Assembly (NCBI GenBank): GCA_015680685.1
Contig: MNCI01011152.1
Span: forward strand, 36,840 to 100,839
From: Gnetum montanum
Taxonomy: Eukaryota; Streptophyta; Gnetopsida; Gnetales; Gnetaceae
Length of the DNA stretch: 64,000 bases
Direction of reading: 5' to 3'
The position numbers and the translations under genes were made by a program. Positions 48,200-60,214 of this stretch are shown in pieces. Within the stretch, counting starts at the first letter, position 1; every line of letters starts with the position of its first letter. Under the pieces are notes generated by a model. That model was not told where the DNA came from and ran no database searches. It saw only the letters and a program-made list of their open reading frames with translations.

Positions 48200-50375
48200 T
48201 GTGATTGCAAGGGCTTGGTTGGTCTATTGGTTCTAAAGAAAGGTCTTTTCTTCATGTTGTTGTTGGAACCAATAGTAGGTTAAGAGTTAATAGCCCTTGT
48301 GGCATTATGTTGCTGCAGCTGAGTAGGGATTTCACCCTGCATAGCTAGAGTAGGTGATAGTGGAGCTATTGGTGAAAGAGATGTGGCTAGATGAGAAGGA
48401 TGGTATGCTTATGGAATATTGCCCTTAGAAGAGGGAGTCCCATAATACTCATGGGCTTGGTAGTGAGGTTGAGGAGTGATGTGACCAGTAGAGTCATGTG
48501 GGGAGATTGGCTGCTGCACGTAATATCCATATGAGTCAGGTTGTCGATAAGGATACAGTTGCCTTGGTGGTGGCATTCCCCATGATTGTGGGTGCTACCA
48601 CTATTGATATTGCTCAATTGGTTGTGGTGGAGTTCCACTTGGATAATACATTAAGGGTTGGTGGAAGTATCTTGGGTTACCTTGGAGGTAAGGTAGCCTT
48701 CGGGGTGCTTGCCATTTATTCAATCATGAATTAGTGCATACACCCTAGACTCTTGCAGATCTAAGATTACAAGGCAACATCCCTTAGGATGGTCATATTG
48801 ACATATTTTAGATCCACTATCATTATCTGTTTCTGACTCCACAACCTCTTTAATGATGGCAACTTTGCCCTTACCCTTGCTACGTGCATGTGCAACTTCT
48901 CTTTTTTTTCTTTTTTCACAATCACTACCTTACTCTCTAGACTCTACTATTTTAAGAATAGATTGAAATCTATTGTCTAGGGAATCCCACATTTGGTCTA
49001 CCTTTGTCGATACTTTTGATATCAACTTTTGGATAGGCAAAGTTTTCCTTTTCACCATCTCTTTGAGTGGTGACTCTTCTTCATCCTCACAAAATCTTAC
49101 TTCACTCTTCCGAAGGGAAGGATCTTGGTTATACTCTTCCACACTTTCTCTCTTCCGTAGCTCACCTTCTTCCTTAGCAACTTACTCCAATAGTCTTTGA
49201 ATTTGATGGGACCTAAGCTCAGATAGTCTTCCTTGGGCATAAGTCCCAAGGGTTCTTCTCGTTTCATGCCTAAGCCCATCCACGAGATGGTGCAGTTGAT
49301 CCCTTTGCAAATAACCATGGCCAAGACAATGGTGTAACAGTGCATAATATCGGCCCATGGTAGCATCCAAGGGTTCATGTCCTCCTTGTTTCAAGCCTAA
49401 GATTTTCTTTCGCAAGTTAGACACTCCAGAGTACATTTGGTACTTATCATTAAATAGTTCTAACATAGTACTCCACCTACGAATGGATTCTGGTTCTAAA
49501 AACTGGTACCTGCTTTTCGCTTCTTNNNNNNNNNNNNNNNNNNNNNNNNNNNNNNNNNNNNNNNNNNNNNNNNNNNNNNNNNNNNNNNNNNNNNNNNNNN
49601 NNNNNNNNNNNNNNNNNNNNNNNNNNNNNNNNNNNNNNNNNNNNNNNNNNNNNCGTCTGGACACTGAAGGAGAGGATGAAGGAGATGATGAAGGTGAAGA
49701 AGAAGGAGAACCATCACCATGACAATGTCTACTACCTTCTCTTCTATGGTCTTGGGCCCGATCATGATTGCAATCAGAATGTCCACCTTTATCATGAGTT
49801 TGTGTCCCTTTTTCGGACCCTTTGTGCTTGTGGGTATCAAAACTTGGGTTATGAATAGTGGAATGAAGGTTTTGATACACAAAACTATGGCCAAAGTCAA
49901 GGGGAGGAACATCGTTGTGTGGAAGACTGCCTGAGGTAGGTTCACCACATTCATTTTTGCTTAAGACATGTGGGGCATCCTGGGATCACTTACCTTTCAA
50001 AGACTTATGATGTCTCTCCTGTTGCAAGTCCCTTTGATGTTGTGCCTTCGTGGGATGGTACTCTCTCGAGTCATGGTCTTGCACAATGTACTCTGCATGT
50101 AAGTGTGGCATGCCAATTTGTGTGAGAGCATGAAGAAGCATGCTTGGGATTGAACGATCGGGAGGTAACACTATGTTACCTTCTAAGTCTCGCTAACACA
50201 ATTGTTCATCTTGATGAAGGATAAAGGTGAAGTCTGGTATATACTCATCGGGATGAATATATACCACTCTAACTTGTTCAAGGACTGGTGGATCAACATC
50301 GTGTGTATTACGCCGTCGATTGTTTTCTGTTTCAGACCTAGGCAATGAGGCACTTTCATACAAAGAAGGAGACAT
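48200..50375 (-). pseudogene. B1 gag, with assembly gap
   Basis: The start is MSPSLYESASLPR at 50375, 118 bp after the PBS. The N-terminal part has YIHPDEYIPDFTFI and LTQIGMPHLHAEYIV (to 49986). A Ser-rich run (SPSSSPSSSPS) borders the gap. The core reads WSTMLELFNDKYQMY, then LKQGGHEPLDATMGRYYALL and LVDGLRHETRRTLGTYAQGR. A charged segment (KSEVRFCEDEEES) and a Cys/His remnant (CQYDHPKG) follow. A frame change occurs near the gap and stops occur in the C-terminal third. B3 (62924 on) has the same N-terminal wording. Confidence 0.75.
49526..49653. other. Assembly gap (128 N)
   Basis: The run of N lies inside B1 gag next to a repetitive GAAGGA/GATGAAGG tract, a likely cause of the gap. Single undetermined bases also occur at 4225 and 51337. 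Confidence 1.
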
Positions 50376-50492
50376 ACTTGTCTGTTCAGTGTGCAATGTA
50401 TTCTTGTTTATTATTTTCTTAATCAACCCTAAGGATTCATTCCAATGATGTGAATGATTTCCTATGTTCTAGTTAGTGCACAAACAACTAAG

Positions 50493-50510
50493 TCCCTGGC
50501 AACGGCACCA
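50493..50510 (-). other. B1 primer binding site, tRNA-Asp
   Basis: The minus strand reads TGGTGCCGTTGCCAGGGA, 16 of 18 matching the complement of the plant tRNA-Asp 3' end (TGGCGCCGTTGCCGGGGA). It is one base from the LTR end. Confidence 0.85.
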
Positions 50511-50511
50511 A

Positions 50512-51503
50512 TGATAAGCGGCGAGGTACCCCTACGCTCAACCATACAAATACAAGCATTTCACACACGATCTGGTTGAATTCCAAGGACTAAGTGCATA
50601 TGTGCCCTTGTGGAACAAGGATGGGTTGGTTGATCATTGTCTTCCCAAGCTTACCTGTATGTCATGATTGTATGGTTAAGCAAGCTTGAGGCATATGATT
50701 TTTATAGCTTTTATGTTTTTATGTCCTGTGCTAGTAGGGAAGGAGAAAGGTAACTAAGTGACTAATTTAACTTAACTACTCATTAACTAAATCTAACTAA
50801 TCCTAACACAAGCATCCGTTCCCACTTTCCATACACATCCTGAACCAGTGCAAAACTGCTGGGATTACCAAACATTAATTGTTACTGGGTTACCAAGCAT
50901 TACACGCATGCTCGAAGTGGTCATGCTTGTGTAATTTAACAATTTTCTTAATTGATCAAAATGAATTGCTATGCTAATAATAGAAATGTAAAGTGCATAA
51001 AATAAAATAAAATAAAATAAATGCATAAGAAAATAAAATAAAAAAATGCAGAAGAAAACAAATCTCAAGTGCTGCAAGGATGAATCAAAGAGCTCGTCTT
51101 TATTGCCGTACACAAGGTGTGCTTAGGTATACAATGCTCGAATAAAGATCCATCCACACTTAGACCTCCTACTGCAGGAACTTGGAAAATACTCTAACTT
51201 TCAAATAGACTACAAGAGTTTCACTTCTTGACTGCTAAAAGACTTTCTTCCAATTGTGTGCCTGGGCACTGTATTTATAGGCTTGGGAGCAACTACTCTA
51301 ATAATTAGAGTAACCACTCTAATAATTAGAATAACTNACTCTAATAATTAGAATAACTACTAGAGTAACCGCTAGAGTAACCACTCTAATAATTAAAGTA
51401 ACTGCTAGAGTAACCGCTAGAGTAACCACTCTAATAATTAGAATAACTACTAGAGTAACCTCTAGAGTAACCACTCTAATAATTAGAGTAACTGCTCTCA
51501 TCA
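50512..51503 (-). repeat. 5' LTR of B1 (about 992 bp)
   Basis: The inner end is TGATAAGCGGCGAGGTACCC (plus), shared with the other B LTRs. A TATA box (complement of TATTTATA) lies at about 51270-51277. The U3 portion holds a tandem array (51294-51495). The outer end is placed at CTCTCATCA (51503) by its terminal CA; this edge is less certain. Confidence 0.75.
51294..51495. repeat. Short tandem repeats in the B1 U3 region
   Basis: Two alternating words of about 10-21 bp recur: CTCTAATAATTAGAGTAACC and CTAGAGTAACCG. The first contains CTCTAAT-A-ATTAGAG, a near-perfect palindrome. The array lies just upstream of the TATA box on the minus strand. Confidence 0.9.
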
Positions 51504-54500
51504 GTTGATCTTTAAGACTCCATTTCTTCCATCATAACATTCATCAATTTCTTACTAGTAAATGAGAAAGAGTCATATCATATGAACATGACTCATCATC
51601 ATGCACATTAATTATTATTACTTCCTCTTTAATCTATTTGGATGATCTTTTGTAGGTAGGATTGTTAAGAGGTTTTCTTTCATGGAGGTGATCAATTAAT
51701 AAGTAAGTTACTAACACTATCCTTAGGAAGTTGAGGAATCTCTTTCTTAGTTTCTATTGGCTTGATAGTAGTGCTAAAATTAGGATCCTCCACTTCATAA
51801 AAGATAAAATCATCCTTAAGAAAATCAATATTTCTTAACACTATCTTAGTCATACTTTATTTCTTAATTCTTTGATAAATATATATCCCTTAGAATTATC
51901 AGCATACTTGATAAAGTTACATTTTTTCTCAAGTAATAGGGGTCCCATTGATTTGGAACCAATGGGATGTATCATCCAAATCATAGTATGATCCAGTAAT
52001 AAGATCTAAAGATAATGTTAAGTGAATAACCAAGAATACTCATGTATGTCATTACCTTTAATAAATATAAAAGATGATATAATACATCTGATACAATGAG
52101 AACCCATGTTGCCAAGGTGGAAGATAAAGAGAAGATTTATACTTTTCATATTTTATAAGTTTTATGAATTTTCCAATTATAAGATATAAAATAATAATCA
52201 ACACACATGCATTGTAATCCCTCTTGGGGATAGATGCAATTCTTGTATTACAATTCCTCATCGGAATAGATGCAACACCACATATGAAATGTAAATAAAA
52301 TGGCTCTTACTCACAACCATAATGGCCCAACACCATGTTGTACAGTTATGACCTACTTGGTTAAGGCTAAATCGTCATAGCTTGTGAAAACAAGAAAAAA
52401 ATAAATAATTTTATAATTTTAATATTATGTAATTTTTTATAGAATAAGGAAAAATCATAAGCTTTATGCATTGCATAAATACTAGACTCTAAATCAACCT
52501 AATGGTTTTAGGCTATGTAAGCAAGGTAGCACTCTAAGAGAGTCTAGTTGCACTTGTGAAAGAAACAACTCAAAACAAACATAAGACAAGGAAATAAATT
52601 AACTTACCCAAGGGAGGAGGAGGTCTTCATACAAATTGGATGCCAAAAGCCCAAATGAAATAAAAGCTATGTTGAAGATATGTATGGGAGCTCATCTCAA
52701 GTATTTATAGTTTTTACAATGTAATGATGGAGGTTTGTCAATTCCCAAGAGTCAATGGAGGTCTATCAACCTAGCATGAGCTAATCCATGGTAGATGAAA
52801 GGTAAATAATATTAAACTAGACTTGGAGGAATGTCCATCAATGCCCCTAAATTAGCATAGGGAAGTGTGCTAATGCATGGTAGTTAGTGCATCACTTCAA
52901 AATCACACTTTGTACTTTGGATCTAGATGAAAGTTGGAACCCAAGGGAGCATGTTGAAATAACCAAAGGACATTTGAATAAAGCTAGAATCATTTTAAAG
53001 GGCTTAGAATTATGCAAATAATCTCAAAGTATGATATATAAGAAAAGGATATATTTTTTGAGACTAAGAACCTTAATTGAACACGTTGGACTATAAGCAT
53101 AGGGCATGTGATGTACTTTCCAAATCTTGGACATATAATTAACATATAAATTACTACTGGGTACCTCATTAATCTAGCATGACTAAGGACTAGACATATA
53201 ACAAGATCAATGTGGAGGAATACAAATGCACAATATAGACCATGACTACATTATAATGAAAGCCACATCAACAAGAAGTATTAGGAGATGATGGCTAAGG
53301 AGAGAATCCTCCATACATGCCTGCATGAAATTGGAAGAAGCTGAAAAGATAAGTCTTTGTTATACATTATTTACATCTATGCATTCTTCCATGTAATCCA
53401 TCTTCAAATCATGTCCTGCTAGCTTCTCTTACACTCATTTAGAAGATCTTGCTAGACACACACTTAACTCAAAGAGTAAAAGCATTTTGTTTGCCTCTAG
53501 ATCTCTCTCTTGAGGGAGGTTTCTCATGTATAGGTATTGAATCTAATGATTGATGTTATTCCTTCTCTTCTCCCAAGACTAGTGGTTCTATTGGCTAAGC
53601 ATGATGAGTTATGGAAATTCTAAAAATCAAGTGAGAGTCCCAAGGTAATATACTACCATTGCAAAAAATGGTCATAGGAACATGATAAGCATAGTTCTTG
53701 GGGCATGAGAGAAATATAATCATAAATATATAATCAAGGCATGCATGGGTAAGTAAAAATATGGCTAAAATAATTTAAATAATCATCAAGAATACAAACT
53801 ACATACCTAAATTATTTCTTCTCCTCCACAACTAAGTTACAAGACACTTGGCTTGAATCACATGAATAATGCAAATGGGAAGAAAAAGAAGAACAAATAC
53901 ATAAGAAAATTACAAGAATCCAACCAAGGATTGTACCAAATAAGAGACAAAGGCAACAAGAAGACCAAAACATTAAAACCTTATCTTAGATAACATTCTA
54001 ACTAATGGGATTTGAATCATATTTATGAATCTACTCATCCCCATGATCCAAGAACTAAGAAAGAGTGGTTAAATAAGAGATAAATAGTGAACTCCAAGGT
54101 TAAAAAAATAGACAAAACATGAAAAGGGACCATCATGATCAAATTTTGGAGCTCATTGAGTTGAAAATAATACAAGTGAAAGATCAATCCAATGCTTTAT
54201 ATCATGTAACCACCATCATCACTGCAAGATAATCTTGAACTTACTTGCTCATAATGCCAAGTTACCAAGGATTCACAAGTAGGTCTTTCCCATAGAAGGC
54301 ACCTAAATTTCTTATCCTTGTGAAACCTATTGATGAGCATCCATGGATTCCTAACAACCATTGAGACATTAGTATCAAATGAAATTTTATCCTCTTAAAT
54401 GACCATATGTTAGCCTCTGCTTTGCTCGATTGACTTTCTGCCAAATACCACAAGAAATTAAAAATGAATGATGAACAAGAGAAAGGATGTGAGAATGCAA

Positions 54501-55320
54501 TATTACTATATTCTTAGTGAATCATATAATTAACTCATGACAATACATGATCATATTCTACACCTTGTGAGAGATGTACTGCTTCATCCCTTCATCATTA
54601 TTCATTCACATAGTGGGGATATATCTTCAAGTTTCCCTTTTGAGTGCATTGTTATACTTGTTACTACTAGTAACATCTAGCCTTGATTTTTTTGTGATGT
54701 AACCATTGATGAAACTAAACCTAGGAAACATACTATAGATCATCTACAAGTTAAGATTCTAGTTTGATTTTCCTTCATCTATGCACATATGTGCAATAGG
54801 CTCCTCGAATTTAGCTTTATTAGTAGCCTCTAATTGATCCCTTTGGTTGTACTAATTGATTCCAATCTCATTAGTGATTACAATATCATGAGTAAGCAAT
54901 TAGAATCATTATGATTTAGACATGGTCTTGGTTTGGGCCAAGGATTATGATCTTTACCTCTAGGAATGAATGAATTTGAGAATTGGATGGAAGAAACATT
55001 TGACATTATCAAAATTTACTAAGATAGAGACTTTTAGGCCTTCATGGCCATGGGTAGAAATGAGCAATGGATTTTCTCATATGATTACATTTAACGGTTA
55101 AGTGATTAAGGTAACAAATTGAACATGAGAAGGTGTATATAGGTATTGGTTTATTATAGGTTAAACATGAAAACACGAGCACCAACTCTTTGACTAAGAT
55201 TGACAAGGATAATTATAGGTTTTTCATTGTTTAGCAACACATATTCTAGGGAGTCTAGTAATTCCTTAAGTTTCATAGGTTCTAATTCAAGCTTATTAGA
55301 AATCTTTAACTTTCCCCAAT
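51504..55320. other. Unassigned region
   Basis: Nearly 4 kb without recognisable coding, LTR pair or PBS. A minus-strand TATA-like box (complement of TATTTATAG) at about 52702 suggests a remnant LTR. The 63-codon ORF at 54262-54453 resembles no family I know. Confidence 0.35.
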
Positions 55321-56334
55321 TCATATATTCTTCTTGTTAGTATTTTGTTTTGGAAATTTTCCTTTGTATTTGCTCCATTTTGTCCATTTCATCTATATGG
55401 ACACTTATGAGTTACTTAGCCAGTTCCATGCATATTTTAGATTTACACTCTTCTTCATTTGTTAGCCACTATGTTCCTTCTTGTTTTATGAATGCTACGT
55501 ATGAGCATTTTTACATACAATCTCTTCTATATAGATGTTGCATGTTGGGATATTCATTTACTTAATTATCCAAATATTCTACACATAGTTGCACCTTGTA
55601 TCATTATAGGTAATACATGGAACTATTTAATTTTGTATGACTCCTCATTCATCTTCCTTAAATATTTTCAAGGATAAGTCTCTAATTCCCAACTTTTCAT
55701 CAATTGTGCTAAGCTATGTTTTTCCCATGATAATTAGAGATTCATTTTTATTCTACCTAACATGAATGACTAGAAAGTTTATAATATTTGACCAATCACT
55801 GATGGTAGTCACTATGTCTTCTACTTTTCCAAATGGAACTATGATAAATTAGTCTACAGCTCTAATTTAATGTTGCATTTCTTTGAATGTAGTAAATTCT
55901 AGGCCTTAAACATAACTTGTAATATGAGATTGACCTATGAACTTGAATTTAGAATAGCTTAGCATGGTATGTTTTCTACTATCTGTATGTAGATTAAATG
56001 ATTTCTAGAATCTATTTATTTCTTAAGAATAATTCTTTCTTTAATTTAGTTACTTAATGTCTTCATAAGCATAACAATTATTATGTTTTAGTTCTATTTT
56101 TGAGTAAGGATGAACTTCTCAGAAAGAGTTAGAGTTGTGAAAACTAGGCCCAAATCTACAATAACAATTTCTCTTATTATCTTGGATGGACTGCAAGTCG
56201 TAGCAACTCTTTTGGGGCTCATCCTATAAAATGGATATTTTCTCTCTTTAGGTTCATAGCTATTGGTAATGTCTTCCATTTGTGTATTCAATGTTCTTGT
56301 TGTGCCTCCTACAAACTTCACTATATTAAAATGA
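55321..56334 (-). pseudogene. Family-B protease region, third copy (B5)
   Basis: Minus-strand reading of 55975-55660 gives, in two frames, AILNSSS, then IVPFGKVEDIVTTI, then SDWSNIINFLVIHV and LSTIDEKLGIRDLSLKI, matching the B1 protease block by block. The stretch to 55580 continues like B1 (VPCIT...RCNYV). 56354-56094 is the Gag/protease linker. The active-site Asp appears as Asn (NSSS for DSGS). Neither LTR is attached. Confidence 0.65.
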
Positions 56335-57714
56335 TGCACACATAGTGGAGGCAAAGGAGATGGAAAAGAGGTTATGGATAGTAATCAACATGAAGATGTA
56401 TTGGAATGAATGATGTGGACTAGGCAAGTCAGTCAAGACATTTTTAATATTCCTAATGATGTCATATCTATTTAGCCAGAATTAATTTCCATCAAAGGCA
56501 AGCTAGTTATTGCAAAAATAAGTTTTTAATATGCATGGGTAAAAACCTAAAGACTATAATATGAATTAGCTCAAGTTAGACTCCAAATACAAAATCTACC
56601 AAATTTTGTTATACCAAAATAGTTGGAACAGTTTTAAATTGAGCATGCTAGTTAACTCATTGAGAAGTTGTATTAACTAGTAATGAAAAAAGAAAAAGTA
56701 ACATGGGATGTCTTAACTACATATGTAAAGACCTATGACCATGCCAAAGCCATTGCTGCCTTAGAATAGGAGAATAAAAAGCTTGTTAATAATAATAGAA
56801 GATTGGCTAATGTAGAAAGATATAAGAATCAAATGGAGAAAAGTCTTAATCATATGAGACAGTAATTTACTAGCATTAGCTAAGATGTAAACAAGTTAAC
56901 TAGGGAGAATATGAATTTATCAATTGAGGAAGTTTGTGCAATCCATAAAAAATCTAGGATTTAAATTAGCACATGGAAAAATAATTCTAAGAAAAATGAT
57001 AAATTGAAAGACCATTTTAGAGGAAAAGTGGATATGTAGAAGTAGATAAATGAAAAGAAAAAGAGTTTAGCAAAAGCAAAGATTCATGCTATAATGTAAT
57101 AACTACCCAAACAACAACCCATCCTTGATAGCATCACATAGGTTTATATGGTTGAAGTAAAAATGAAAGAGTTATAAATTGAAGACATGATTTAGTACAT
57201 GAAGTTAGCTAATATCATATAGGCAAATTTAGCTATGTTCACAGTAGGTCGACTAAGAAATAAACTTAAACAGTTGATAACAATGTAATTACTATATAAA
57301 AATAAGCGTAAAGATAGAACAATGACATATAAAAATATTTACATTACCAATGAAAAGGTACAAGAAAAATAAGCAAAAAGATATAACAATGACATGTAAA
57401 ATGCTTTACATTACCAATGAAGAGTTACAAGCAGTAAAACCCAATTATCGTGACCAAAGAGATGTAGCTACCAATTTCATAAAATGCATGAATAGCCATT
57501 AGGACTTTCAAGCATAAATGAAAGCCTTTGATATTGAGAGGAATCAATCTACAACCTAGTTTATTGAAGTAAACAAATTATTTACATAATTGTCATGCCT
57601 TTGGCAAGTGCTAACAACAGAGACTAATAATAATCTACCATGGAAAATTAATGATCTAAGGATAAATAAAGAAATATTGAGAGCATTTTTGAAGTATTTC
57701 AACATGAAAAAACT
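56335..57714 (+). pseudogene. Long ORF with predicted coiled coil, decayed by Gln-to-stop changes; identity unknown
   Basis: A single plus-strand frame (first Met at 56374) runs to 57364 and, after a 67-bp duplication, continues one frame over to 57714, where chromovirus A2 interrupts it. About twenty stops occur. All but one are TAA or TAG, nearly all where Gln would fit (e.g. IAALE-stop-ENKKLVNN). The composition is Lys/Gln/Asn/Leu-rich with heptad-like stretches (ENKKLVNNNRRLANVERYKN, VNKLTRENMNLS), suggesting a coiled coil. The last third has DIERNQ, then FIEVNKLFT. No zinc knuckle or enzyme motif is visible. It could be Gag or an extra ORF of an unrecognised retroelement, or a host pseudogene. 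The start is fixed only by loss of similarity to B5 on the left. Confidence 0.55.
57298..57431 (+). repeat. 67-bp tandem duplication
   Basis: The two units 57298-57364 and 57365-57431 both start AAAAATAAGC and end TACAAG, with about ten differences. Sixty-seven is not a multiple of three, so the event shifted the frame of the coiled-coil ORF. Confidence 0.9.
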
Positions 57715-58661
57715 TGAATCTTGAAGTAGGTTCAATCAAATAGAAAATGATCTTTGAACCCACCGAATTCAGATATTATGAAAAGACAAACAATATGCTA
57801 GAAAACAAGAAAAATGACTATCTTCAATTATTGTGTTGAAGATTAAAAAAGGTTTTCCAACACTTAAAATATCCAAATCTCTCAAAACACTCCAACAATG
57901 CTATAGAGCATGAGGCTCTACAACTACATAGTGATTATTCTTAATGCAAGACACAACCAATAAAGAATCTCTTTCACAACTTGGGATTGAGATCTCAAGT
58001 CACAAGTACATAAGTGATACTAGGCTAGAATATACATGATTGACTAAGAGCTACATACATATTGATGTTCTCTTTTTGATTTTGTGACTCTTCGCTTACA
58101 TCTCATGACATCTCATGATAATATAAGCATGAAACAACACTAGTATTTATTGGCAAAACAAGACAAGAAACCTAGAAAAACTCCTTTAGCTTAACTTTAA
58201 GTTTCCATAATCTTTCTATCTTTTTCTCCATTATTTTGACTATTTTCCAAGTTAGAAGGGATAATTTTAGAAGTTTTCTTGCTCATTTAGGCCATCTCTA
58301 GCCTCCCCCAAGCTTCTTACTACTAAACTTTACTAGCAGGTGGGTCATTTCATATGGGTCTGAGACATCTTCAATGTGGTTTAGACGTCTCATCCATGTA
58401 TGAGACATCTTAGCTAAGACATCTCTTAACCTCTGGGACATCTTAGCTATGATTTGAAACATCTCACCAAACTAGGATGTCTCATTTAAGACTTCCCTAG
58501 CATAGTCTAGATGCCTCTTAAATTTCGTAGATGTCTTCTCTCAGATCTCAAATCTTTGGCAAGACATCTCCATAACCTCCAAGACGTCTCCAAAGAGCTC
58601 AAAACCTGCAAAAACCACACGTAGGAAAGATAACAAGGAAATTGATAGATGCGTTTCTACA
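57715..58661 (-). repeat. 3' LTR of A2 (about 947 bp)
   Basis: It aligns with the A1 5' LTR 4962-5845 and with 241-411. A TATA-like AATAAATA (minus) lies near 58143-58150. The U3 motif cluster AGACATCT/AGATGTCT is at 58365-58590. Confidence 0.85.
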
Positions 58662-59049
58662 CTAGCTCTTCCATCCTTTAAAAAGTTATGTTAACAAGGA
58701 AGTAGGATTTGAAGTGATCTCACTGATTAAGTTTGGTCTTATGAACCCACATAACATCATCCACAAATTGATCCTTCCAATTGATTTAGTACTCATGCCT
58801 CTTCATTCTATGATTACTTGAAGCTTCTCTTCACTTAAGTATGATTGGCTTCCTCTTCATTAAATTCTTGGACTAATCAATAACTCCTTTTAACTCATTT
58901 ATGTTATTTTGTATGGTCTCATCATCTGTAGGTTTATGATAGCACATAAGATTTGACACATTAAATATAGAATATAAATCAATATAATTTGGCAAGTCAA
59001 TTTCAAAAGCATTATCATTAATCTTAGGCTTAATTCTCAAAAGCCTCAT
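58662..59049 (-). pseudogene. A2 chromodomain and integrase tail
   Basis: The minus strand at 59040-58900 reads LLRIKPKINDNAFEIDLPNY, the usual end of chromovirus integrase. 58815-58738 reads RRHEY, stop, INWKDQFVDDVMWVHKTKL, a recognisable chromodomain remnant (EYLIKWK...W pattern). One stop replaces a residue in the aromatic region. Confidence 0.75.
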
Positions 59050-60209
59050 TGAGGACTCAAAACTTAGAAGGGGGGGATGAATAAGTTCCCCAAATAAAAA
59101 ATTATTAGCAAAAAAAAAAACACACCCAATTTTATGTGGTTCCATAAATTGAATATGTCCACACTCAAAGGAAAGATTCCTTGCACACCTCCAAAAGTTA
59201 TTTCTCTAAAAATGTGATTTGAAGGGCACCACACCTTGTACAAGCATTGAGCTCCACTTCAGAGTGTTTCATCACCATGAAATCACTCAACTCCGCAAGG
59301 TTCCAACAAGCTCAACAAGTGGTTTAAAAGATCCCACAACCTTTACAAATTGAGCTCTACTCTAGATTATTTTGACATCTCACACACACTCAATTTTGTG
59401 AGATCCCAATAAACTCAATGACGATGCCTTCTCACAAGAAGCACACCAACCCCATAGGGCAACAAGAAAGAGAGAAATTAAATCATAAGGAAAGAATGCA
59501 ACTTAAATTACAAGCCCTTGTACCTTGAGGTACAGTACAACAAATAATCAGAACAGTACAAATGATGTCACAATGAGGCACAATATTACATACATCCAAG
59601 GAAATGATATGGTAAATTAGGTGCACAAGTATAACAGCTTAGAATAGTCAATGAATTCTTTAATGTTTAATTTTTTTTTCAATACCTAAGAGTTTGAAGT
59701 CTTCTTATAACCTTAGAGTTTTTGAAAACACCTCAAAATTCATGCAATGGCTATCTAATGACTAATGTAGATGTCTTCTTCAAGATTGGGATCTCTCTAA
59801 AATTAACTTCAATTTTGGGGAGACATCTCTACTAAAAGTGAAAAGCCCCTATGAAGACATCTTCTATGGGAAGGAGACATCTCTTATTTTTGGGAGACAT
59901 CTTCTTTGGAAGCACTCAATTTTGGCCAAGACATCTTCTACTTCTTAGAGACATCTTTTTAACTTTTGAACTTAGATTTTTGAGGCTTCTTCTTACTATT
60001 TTAGCTTCCTCATAATCACTAGAGCATCTTCATTTAGCTTGTAGTCTTCATACTCATCCATGCTCCCTTGAGTCCTTGTAGTCTCAACTTTGTCATCTTT
60101 TTGTAGCTCTCATTTCTTTAGTTCTTATTCATGCCTACAAAAACATGACATCCCACAACATTCTATGTTCTCCAGTTTCCTTAAGGTTTGACATACCAAA
60201 AAGTCAACA
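59050..60209 (-). mobile_element. 1,160-bp insertion in A2, probably a solo LTR (family H)
   Basis: Sequence on either side joins exactly as in A1, where no insertion exists: minus KLQAKKMG continues to LLRIKPKIN. The insert starts TGAGGACTC and ends GTCAACA, so it has TG...CA termini. The flanks CTCAT (59045-59049) and CCCAT (60210-60214) agree at four of five bases. On the minus strand it begins TGTTGACTTTTTGG. It has no open frame of note and contains a cluster of GAGACATCT motifs (59765-59965). No other copy is in the window. Confidence 0.75.
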
Positions 60210-60214
60210 CCCAT

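Larger units (their letters stand above)
47600..51503 (-). mobile_element. Family-B Athila-like element B1, 5' half
   Basis: The minus order is 5' LTR (50512-51503), near-perfect tRNA-Asp PBS, gag from 50375, protease at 48126-47620. Similarity to pol is lost left of about 47580, where B4 gag begins. The PBS type and the protease order (ALLDSS, LGLAD, PLGLVEDII) fit Athila-like Ty3/gypsy elements. It contains a 128-base assembly gap. Confidence 0.75.

Noticed and set aside
41183-51503. One full-length B element with LTRs at 41183-42111 and 50512-51503
   Set aside because: No polypurine tract next to 42111, the flanks do not match (GAGAT versus GTTGA), and two Gag copies with no pol lie between.
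54262-54453. 63-codon minus-strand ORF, possibly retroelement
   Set aside because: No alignment to any element in the window and no conserved motif.
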